A DNA stretch of 64,000 nt, from contig JALMGJ010000016.1 in the NCBI GenBank assembly GCA_023362775.1, positions 1,692,501-1,756,500 on the forward strand, in the 5' to 3' direction. The notes below the pieces were generated by a model that made no database searches, was not told where the DNA came from, and worked only from the letters and a program-made list of their open reading frames with translations. This DNA comes from Charina bottae. Taxonomy: Eukaryota > Chordata > Lepidosauria > Squamata > Charinaidae. Made by a program: the position numbers and the translations under genes. Of this stretch, positions 55,326 through 64,000 are shown one piece after another. Position 1 is the stretch's first letter; each line of letters begins with the position of its first letter.

Positions 55326-55489
55326 TTACATTATGCTGTCTTTGTTTACCAAGGACAACCTCAAAGAAGAAAAGACCAACAATACATTTTAAACCATTCA
55401 GTTTTATCAAAAGGCTTACAAACCCAGTGGGAGAACCCACATTATATATCCCCCCCTCTCAAGGTGAACATGCCTAACTTTCCCAACAA
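55326..55489. other. Spacer, nothing recognised
   Basis: Nothing recognised. Confidence 0.4.
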
Positions 55490-55620
55490 CAACAACAACC
55501 CTGTGAGGTGGGTTGGGCTGAAAGAGGGTGCCTGGCCCAAAGTCCCCCAGCTGGCTTTCATGCCTAAGGCAGAATTAGAACTCACAGTCTCCTGGTTTCT
55601 AGGCCAGCACGCACCAGAAT
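55490..55620 (-). mobile_element. tRNA-derived SINE fragment
   Basis: Minus-strand match to the 14.7-kb SINE: complement reads 'aaccaggagactgtgagttc', 'taggcatgaaagccagctgg' and 'cccaacccacctcacagggtt'. The tRNA-like 5' end is partly lost. Confidence 0.8.
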
Positions 55621-56808
55621 TATAGTCCAGTATAAAAGGGGAATTATAAACATAGTCACAAGTTGTACAGTGAACTAATTTCAATTTCTCTGTGTCTAAT
55701 TTTTCCCTTCTTAAATTGGATCATCTGTTTTTGCATTAGTTTGATTTTTTTTTAAAATGCTAGACTATTAGTATGTATTCTTATAATATATAAAATTCCC
55801 TTAATACACATACTGTATGTTAATGAATATTTAACTAAATCATTTATTTTTCAAGCAGTATTCCTTAGTGCTTGTTTTATAACTTTCATCAATGTATATA
55901 TTGGTGAAACTTGATAGAATATACTGTACATCTGTCCTTTGCCCAAATGTATGGATTTTTATATGAACTATTGACTGAAGAGAGAATTGCATCACAAAAT
56001 CTAGAGAAGGGAAATCTAGAGAAGTGTGACAATGAGCACATTCTAATTAAAATACATCTAGCAGAAAGCAAACTGAATGCTCCCTCAATTGTCTGCTCTA
56101 TAGCTCGAATAAGACTAGCTGGAATTCTGCCAGATTCATATTTTAGCTCACTGTTAAGCAAGCAGAAAATGCAGTGAACCAAGGAAGGTGTACTGAAAGA
56201 AATTTGACGTCTAATCTCCTAGAACTCTCATCTGGGATCCTAATCCATCAGCCTGATTTCATATATTGTGGTGACATATAAATATGCAATGTTGCCTGGA
56301 AAATAACAGCCACCTGCTCCTCAGGCCTTCTCATATTTAACAGTGAAAGATGGATACGGAAGATAAAAACACTCTTCTCAAAAGCACAAAAGACAATTAA
56401 TAATGAGGAAAGGAAAAATCCTTTCCAGTCTGCAAAGCACCAATAGTTGGAAAGTGGGAGGAAACCTGCCATTTCTATCTTTAAATGAGATAGAAAAAAT
56501 GCACAAGTGGAATCCCTGCTAGTTAAGGTGGAAAGGAAAGGTGGGGGGGGGGGGAACACCATGTAGGGCTTTTAAAATCCACAAGGATTTTGTTTCAATG
56601 TGTAATTGCCTTTCCCTCCACTCTCACTCATTTTTAAAACCTGTCACTACCAACAGATTCAGAGATGAGGTCAGTGGGGATCAAATGAAAGAATAGATGG
56701 GAGTGTCTCTATAAGTTGTTGGATTTCACCCAATCCTTCCTGAAGTGCTATTGTACTAAGAAGTGTGTCAAATCCCTAGCAGCTGCTCACAACCAAGATT
56801 CCTAGATT
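55621..56808. other. No gene recognised
   Basis: An 88-codon open frame at 55911-56177 has no recognisable domain. Confidence 0.4.
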
Positions 56809-56893
56809 CCTTAGAGCAGCGTTTCTCAACCTTGGCAACTTTAAGATGGGTGGACTTTGAATCCCAGAATTCCCCAGAAACGCTGCCTCAGAG
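56809..56893. mobile_element. Internally deleted copy of the palindromic hAT MITE
   Basis: 69-bp element 56817-56885: left arm 'cagcgtttctcaaccttggc' nearly full, right arm reduced to 'agaaacgctg'. Flanking octamers CCTTAGAG and CCTCAGAG match at 7 of 8 positions. Confidence 0.82.
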
Positions 56894-58255
56894 TCTTCAT
56901 TAGTTTGATTTAGGTTACAGAATCTTGGAAACTGGATTTTGTATTTTAGGAAACTGGATTCCTATTTATAAGGAAGTACATTGATGGAGGGGAGTGTTTT
57001 GATCTCCCTGCTCCCTGCTCTTCTTTCTAACTGGTGCAGGGGAGATGTTCTAACCTGTTTGCTGTGGTAAGGAAGGAAAGCAGAAATATTCCAGCCCTGC
57101 AGAATTTAGCACACTGCCATTCCCATTTGGAGAGTCAGATTATTTTATTACATAGAACTGTAGTAATGGGTGAGCTGGGGAGAATCTAGTATCTGCTTTG
57201 GCTCAGAATCTAGCATCTTCAAGGCGGAGGGCAATCGTCTTTAGGCCTCACCCCGCTAGACTGGAGGGTCATATAGAAGTTGCTGTGGTTCAGAGTAAAA
57301 GCACAAACTGTATAATACCTACAAAAATTCCAAAGTCAGATTATTGACTCTAGTATTATTGATGACAATGATGATAACAATGATTCTTTAGAATCCTGCT
57401 GTTCTTCCAGAAGCTTAAACAATATATAATACACCCTCTTCCCATTTTTTCTGAGAAGGAGAACTGCTTACCATCACGGCTGCCTTGAATCCTCCTTCTT
57501 CTGCAATCATCTCAGGAGGGGGTGCCAAGATCATTAGAGCTTTTCAGCTGCAGGTTTGGGGTTTGTTTGCTCCCTCCCTGCCTTGTCACAAAGCTCTACA
57601 AGTTGTCTGATGGCCCTAGTGGTCCCCCTTTGGGCTGTCTTTTTGTTTTGGTTGGATTTAATTCTGGCTACGCATTTGAGATTAGTGGAATGAGATAGAT
57701 TTTGTTGCAGGACTGAATGGAGTTCTACTTCTCAGTCTTGTTAATGTAATGAACTGGGCCCTCCTACAGCACCAGATCTCTCAAGACCTGAACATTATAG
57801 GTATTAAACACATTTGTATATTGTGGGAGCCAAACACATACATATATCAAATTTATATCAAATAAAGTGAGAGGTTTAAAAATGTTTGCCATCTGCAGGT
57901 TAACAAAAAGATCTTAATACTGAATGGCCCAAAAGCTAACGCAGCTCTCGGGCTACAATGGTCAATGACCTAGATTGAGTGTAGGAAAACAAATGAATTA
58001 AGCAAGTTTAGGAGAAAGGGTTAAGAGTTTTAGGCTGATGTTGAATACTTTGGGAGGAGGCACCTAAGCAATTATACAGAGAAGAATTTCTGAATCAGGA
58101 CAGCAAAAGGCAAAAGATGCACCTGACCTAGTTTGCTGGATTGTGGATGGAAAAGTGCACCCCTATGCCTGCACAGCGACCAGGTTTAAAATATGTTTCT
58201 TTCTTGTGTTTTCCCAGGTTTAGCTCATTAACCTGCCACAACAGCAGCTGCAGTA
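56894..58255. other. No gene recognised
   Basis: Nothing recognised. Confidence 0.4.
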
Positions 58256-58338
58256 CTACTAGTGTAGTGCAGTGGCTATCATGTTTGTCTCACATGCAAA
58301 GCATCTCTGGTTCAGAATTGGGCAGAAACAACTTTTTT
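58256..58338 (+). pseudogene. tRNA-Val(CAC)-like pseudogene
   Basis: Resembles tRNA-Val: 'tagtgtagtgcagtggctatc' (A box, with a few extra bases), anticodon-loop region 'gtctcacatg' with CAC at 58291-58293, B box 'ggttcagaattgggc' and 3' end 'agaaaca'. A T6 run at 58333-58338 would act as a Pol III terminator. The 5' acceptor strand does not pair with the 3' end, so it is a pseudogene or the head of an unrecognised SINE. Confidence 0.6.
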
Positions 58339-61300
58339 GAAACTTTTTTTTCCCCCTGAGCTTTCTATTTTACTCATTAAAAACGAACTCACACAGGACA
58401 ACTTGTGTGTGTTTTAACTAGTGAGCTCTTTAATACTGTACTGGTTTCTGTCACTTCAGGTAGAAGAGGAAACTAGCAAACTCTTGTCAATTTCACCTAG
58501 CTATCAAATAGCCTAAATGGATAAACACTGCAGAGGACTTGTCACTGCATTTACCATTTATCTGGGGCTGGATAAAAGGAGAAGGGGGGGGGGGGCATTT
58601 AAATGGTCCACTGGCAATGTAGTAAAAAAAAAACTTTGTAAAAGTATTAAGTTCTTTCAAAAGTTATATAAAATAATAAACCAGAACAAAGGGCTATTTT
58701 GACATTGTGTTGTTACCAGTATCAATAGGAGGCTCTATTCACACCATGTGGATAGCCAGGCCAGCTAAAGATCTGGCTTTAACTTTAACTTTCCCTTTCC
58801 CTTTTCAGGCAAGTTAATGATTCACTGTATCAAACCCTGGGAATGTTCCTTTTGGGAGAAGGCATTGAGTTCAGCACCCAAGGCAAAGTGGTTGTGGAGG
58901 GCAGGGACCACAGGGATGGGGGCTGTAGAGACAACACGGAAGACCATTGTTATTTCGAGGAGTTAAGTGACATATTTTGATTTTCTCCACAAAGAAGATT
59001 AGAGTTTATTTTGAGTTATACTGATGTTTAACTGGCTTGTTTTTATTTCTGTTTGGAATGAGGGGGGAGAGAAGAGAAAACCCCAAGATTAAAAGTTTAA
59101 GCATAAGTCCACTCCTCCAACAGCCCCTCCAGTGGCTTGGAATGGGGGGGGGGGGGAGATAAGAGATTGTTGTTGTTAGACACTAGCTTATCTGTATAGC
59201 TTCCCAGGTTCTTGGATTATGTCATAGACAGGTGCACAGACTCTGAGAACCATCCTAGTAAAGGTCGGGTCATGCAGCCTCGGTACCATGAAAACAGTCA
59301 CGGGGTTTGAGGGCCAGACTTGGATAAAAATCTTAGGATTGTCTTTTGAGTTTGGGAGCTTCTGCATGGACTATGTGCGCTGGGTGCTGTGGAACTTATG
59401 CCTGGGTTATTCCTGCTGCCTTGGTCAGGAGGCTCCTGGCAGCTGAGGGGAATAAAGTTTCACCTTGTTTGGGTATGTAATAATGATTTCTTTCCTGTAT
59501 GCTATGCTTTTATGCTTTTGTTTAATCTGCCTAAACTGTGTTTCTGGTTAAACTGTGTTTCTGTTTAAATTTGTTTGCTTAAATCCACTGGTGTGCTTAT
59601 TGTCTCTGGATCTAAAAGAACCAATTGCCTGAGCACCTGATCACTGCTTGGACACTTGGCAGAACAGGGGCATTCCCACCACAGCACAGACTAGCCAAAT
59701 GGAGTGGAGGCATCTGCCTATAATGCAATGAAGCACAGCAGACAAACTAGTCACCATCACCCTTCCCTCAGAAAGTTAAAAACACTCATTTTGAGGTGAT
59801 GGAGGAAAACACAGGTGGCAGTTGCATGACTTCAACTACCCAAGCTGGGGGTAGTTGAAGTCATGCATTTCTGTCCTGCAGAAATTTGGGGGGTGGGGTG
59901 GGCTCACACTAGGACAAGCAGGAAGACAGATCTGCCCAGAGAGAAATGGAAGAGCTGCTTAGCTGACCAGTATCCCAAGTCTTCTCAGACTGGCTGGATT
60001 GAGTGGGCCTTTTTTTTCTTTCCTACTTTCCTTGGGGAGTTTGCCAAAATAAAGAAAATCAAAATCAAAGACTCACTTCAAGATTCAGGAAATCATCAAT
60101 AACAGGTTAGACAGGAAACTGGACTGAGGGGGGTGGGGGAGAAATAAGAGATGATTTAGCACCATGATTGGTAATAGATGGGATAATGTAAACAATTATC
60201 TTAAAAGGGATTTACTAAGGTGATTGGATATAGAAACAGCAGCAGAACATGACAGACATAAACCCTAGAATCATCCCCTCGACCCCAAATCTCTTTTGGC
60301 TTAAATAGGATGGTTTGAATCAGCTATGGTTCTATGGTGAATACTTCAATTTTACAAGTGTTAATCAAAGGATTAATTAAAGAAGTATTAAGAGGGTTCT
60401 TTGGGGATGGGGAATGCATGCAAAATTTCCCTTATATATCTTAGGAAGTGTCTTGTGAAAGTTTTAATAATGGAAAGTGCCTTCTCCTCTGCTTTGGGTA
60501 AGCTGAAATAGCCAACATTCAACTGCAAGCTATTTTTACCTCAGACATGTGAGGGACTCTGAAGAAACATTAGAATATAACATTAGAAAAAACCTTGCTG
60601 CTCTATACAAATGATAGTTACTGTTTCCTCAGCACCTAAGATTCTGTTCCTGTGAGAGGCTGCCTCACTAGTCTGGCTGCAAGAAGCAGAGAGCTTTTAG
60701 GATTTGCTCATGCTTTTCAACAGCATTCCTGATTTCAGGCTTCTCTCCTTGCATTCCAACAGTTAACCCAAATAATATGTATCTAAAAGCTCTGATTACT
60801 AGTATTTATTAGAAGGAAAGTTCAGGATACAACACAAGAATAACAGCAAGTACTCTAGTTCCAAATGAGACACCTAACTATAGACAATTTAAGATGGCAA
60901 AACTCTTGTCCATTTCCTCATGCTTTTTCAGTGTAGGGAGAGAAGGCTCGGCTCTTTTGCGAAGGCAGGAAAGTCTGTGTCTGTTCCCTATTTTGATAAC
61001 TGCCAGCCCCTTTATCAGTGTGAGAAGTAACTCTCACACTGACTGTCAGATGGACTAATAGAATTTCCCCTCATTCCATATTGCTGTGAATTGTGAAGGT
61101 GGACTATCACATATTTTTTTTCGGTGCGCATTTTGCCACAGGAACAAAATGGCACTCCTTCACTCAACAGAAAGGGCTAACAATGTTAGAGGAGAAAATA
61201 AGTTTCAACAGCCTTCCATTTTCTTTTCCATAAAAATCAGAGAGCTACTGAACAAGGTGTTTTGTTTTCCTTCAGATTAAAAGCATTTGTCAAAAAACTG

Positions 61301-61950
61301 TCTCCCTTTCCGAAGAAGCACTGTGAGGAACATTATATTGTGTCATATCAGGATGTTGAGAATGCTAACAAATGAGGAAGGGCTGGAAGTGATTTATCCA
61401 ATTTTATTCACACTCAGTCTCACACCTAATTGATAAACTGAGTAGAGTCCATTTGCAAGAATGTTTAGATGATGGGTGATGTATGTTTCTTTCAGAGGTA
61501 TCAATGCATTGATGAACAATTATGCATTCAGAAATTTAATGCATGATGGTGGCAAATGAATTCCTACAGCTGTTATGCAAAGCCTAGTTCAATTTTCTAT
61601 GCATAAGATAAGCATAACAATTGCAAATAAATTTATGCTACTATGGAAGCAATCTGTAGCACTGTGAGAGGCAAAATAAAAGCACGTGACATTCTCTGAT
61701 GGCTGTTCTACATTGCTGATCAGGACAAGAGAAACTACCCCCCCCCCCGGGTTTCAAATGCAGCTCTAAATAGCATTATTACTATGGAGTGTCGGGTATA
61801 TGTTTATATAAGTGTGCATATCAGAATATAAGACAAACATGTAAGATACTTATATGATTCTAGAAATACATACAGACAAAAAAGGAGTAAAAGCTGGGGT
61901 AATCATGTTGGCAGGGTAAACAATTTGGAAGCTCCCACCCAAATGATATA
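58339..61950. other. No gene recognised
   Basis: About 3.6 kb with no recognisable gene or repeat. G-runs occur at 58586-58597 and 59146-59157. Short ORFs (59863-60102, 61086-61280) lack domains. Confidence 0.4.
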
Positions 61951-61988
61951 CATTGCCCGAGTTTGCATGTCATCCTTGAGCAGGGGCC

Positions 61989-62033
<45 letters not shown>

Positions 62034-62050
62034 TGAAGCGAGCATTGCCC
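61951..62050 (-). pseudogene. U6 snRNA retropseudogene, 3'-truncated
   Basis: On the minus strand, 62045 to 61957 matches U6 snRNA from near its 5' end through 'acatatactaaaattggaac', 'gatacagagaagattagc' (the U6 ACAGAGA and AGC catalytic segments) and 'atggcccctg...aaggatgacatgcaaa'. A few substitutions are visible and about the last 18-20 nt, including the terminal U-run, are missing. Octamers CATTGCCC flank it (61951-61958 and 62043-62050), consistent with a target duplication. No upstream U6 promoter elements were recognised. Confidence 0.9.
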
Positions 62051-64000
62051 AGTAATCATATATCAGTATTATAGCTATGTGAAGCTTCCAAGGGGTGTTT
62101 CACTTTAAAGTTAGGAAAGAAACATTCTCCTGAAGGTACTACATAAAGCAATGTGGTCCCCACACTGAGAAGACTGAGAAAAGGCTTCTTCAATGAGTCC
62201 TGAGGAAAATATTGAAAGTAGCCTTTCACCCAGCAATGGCCAAAGTGGTTCCAGACTGAGCTGTATATAGATGGTGGTCACAAAAAACTAGCACCTGGAT
62301 CACATTCAACACATGCTGAGGGCCCCCCAAGCTGAGTGGCTTTAGCAGGTATTCCAGGATTCATCCAGGATTGGTGGCATTCCTGCAGTGTTCTCTGAAC
62401 CTGCCCAGACTGGACCCCTTGATATGTGCTGCAGTCTCACTGCAGTTTTGATGGATGTGAAAATCCCAAAGCTGCTAGCCTGGAGCGAAGTTTAAGAAGA
62501 GCCTTTCCCACAGCATTGTCCTGAAATGGATCAAGCCCAGCTGAACTTCTTGATCAAGGCAAATTGGATGACCCATTTAATTCAACAAGGGAATCACAAT
62601 GCCACTCTGGCCCAAATTGCTTTTACAGAACGACTGTTATGAAAATAGTTGGTCCATATAATCTTCCATTTTCCTTCATTTAGAGTGAGGATGGGACACC
62701 AATGGCCCTTCAACCAAGTTCCAATCTCCAGGCTATGAGACAGGAGTTACAGCCTAATGATATCTGAAGGGCTATATACTACCCAATGCAGAATGATATT
62801 GTGGACAACCTGCAGCGCTAGTTCTCTATTCTAGTTCATCAGCTACTCTATAAAGTTGAATTCAAGATCTCTGTGGAATGCATCCATATGTTTTCACAGG
62901 GGTAGAGAATAGAATGAATTAGAATGTGGAACTTTCCCGCATTCAGAAAGAGAACATATTGAACACTTCTCTTTGTACCAGAAAACTGTGGACTGATATT
63001 TCTGACATTTAATGTGAATATTCCCCATTATGGTGTTTGCAAAATTCTGACCCAAAGCAACTAAAATACAGGGAAATTTTAAAATAAAAACAAGATCCTA
63101 AGAAACCCTAACTTGGCAACCCTTATATTTATTTCAGTTAAATTTGGCATGCTTAATCCCTTCATAAAGTTCTAATATCATAAATTTCACTCCATTATTT
63201 TGATGGACAAAAAAAGTTACAACCACTTGTATTTCTTCCTTGCTGAACAATAGGACAATAAAGGTTTTCTTTAATAAATCTCACTCTGGATCTGGATAAG
63301 TCACATTAGAAAATCTGTGGTTCAGACAGAAGTGAATCAGGATATTTCCAAAGCTCTAGATGAGGTTCCTGAAATAAACTATAGCTATCTGAACTGAAGA
63401 CAAGTTTTTTCTTTGCATTTATGAGTGTAGGAAATAGGACGTGGCTTTATAACTCATCAAACTTGCTCACATATCACTCTAAGTGATTATTTGTTTAGCA
63501 AAGGTTTATTAAATAAACCTTTGACTAGATTAATATCGACTGGATTAATATCTTGAAATAAAGTTAAACCATGGTCTTCAAGCAATAACAACTGGATTCA
63601 GGTACTGTAATACTAAGCCAAAATCAAATAAAACACATTATAGTCTAATGTGATGTGCCAAACCAGTCTGAGTATCAATAGATCTCAAGAGTCATGATAG
63701 AACATTTTTGTCCTCAGCTGCTCCTGATGCTTATATTTAACTGGAAATGTTCAGGATTAACATTTGGGACTTCTCACTGGAAAACACCTATCCCACCACG
63801 GGAATTTCTAAAAAAAATATCCAGAAAATACTGTTTGTCAGAATATATATTGTAGTATTTCCCCTCCACTCCCTGTAATGCTTCTCACATATATTTCTGT
63901 GAATCACACTGTCTAGAAATTGTGTGATGAACATATATAAGTCAGGTGGAGCTAATTTGATCCTATAGGAATGAATGCCTGATATGTGCTTTAATTAATG
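62051..64000. other. No gene recognised
   Basis: Ordinary sequence to the window end. No domain-bearing ORF or known repeat. Confidence 0.4.

Noticed and set aside
1..64000. CRISPR arrays, operons, bacterial-type ribosome binding sites and riboswitches
   Set aside because: The window is vertebrate nuclear DNA by its repeat content. The regularly spaced repeats present are microsatellites or minisatellites without unique spacers.

Overview
This 64 kb window looks like squamate reptile (lizard or snake) nuclear DNA. The evidence is the repeat content: a nearly intact RTE-BovB LINE, Sauria-type tRNA-derived SINEs that share the BovB 3' end, a 5S-rRNA-derived SINE with the same kind of tail, CR1/L2-clade LINEs, GATA microsatellites and Penelope-like elements. 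I found no host protein-coding gene. The only host-gene-like material is a short broken kinase-domain fragment (SNRK-like, about 34.13-34.25 kb), a U6 snRNA pseudogene (about 62.0 kb) and a decayed tRNA-Val-like sequence (about 58.3 kb). The region is best read as intergenic or deep-intronic DNA shaped by successive transposon insertions.

Layout. 0-0.74 kb: AT-rich L1-like 3' UTR ending in poly(A). 0.74-3.73 kb: BovB LINE whose endonuclease-RT reading frame has a single frameshift. 5.2-7.75 kb: decayed L1 ORF2 split by a GATA microsatellite. 9.33-9.47 kb: short Penelope-like (PLE) 3'-end insertion. 11.8-12.25 kb: composite hexanucleotide satellite. 14.7-15.3 kb: two tRNA-derived SINEs. 16.09-16.28 kb: foldback PLE. 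18.6-18.8 kb: 5S-type SINE. 19.11-24.64 kb: complete Ty3/gypsy chromovirus with two 381-bp LTRs and a 5-bp target duplication, with gag and pol broken. 26.0 kb, 35.0 kb and 39.0 kb: three Sauria SINEs, each with a target duplication. 29.31-30.90 kb: inverted head-to-head PLE dimer with two identical 766-bp arms, each coding a GIY-YIG endonuclease domain. 30.90-31.76 kb: GC-rich hAT element. 32.0-32.9 and 36.15-36.44 kb: RTE fragments. 33.66-34.34 kb: GC-rich hAT-like block holding the kinase fragment. 38.4-38.8 kb: Tigger-like MITE. 40.5-42.2 kb: CR1/L2 LINE with a long open RT frame. 43.1-44.1 kb: dead mariner. 44.2-44.6 kb: a third PLE-like family. 46.5, 50.7, 53.7 and 56.8 kb: short hAT elements, each with an 8-bp target duplication. 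55.04-55.33 kb: second foldback PLE of the 16.1-kb family. 56.9-64 kb: mostly featureless apart from the RNA pseudogenes.

How the parts relate. The RTE LINEs are the likely source of mobilisation for the Sauria and 5S SINEs, because the 3' ends match. The PLE copies form the most unusual theme. Three families share a hammerhead-like core (CTGAAGA, one base, a hairpin, GAAAC). All four copies with definable ends have 12-14 bp target duplications. Three of those four are inverted dimers in which one end carries an extra tail of about 30-36 nt and the other end lacks it.
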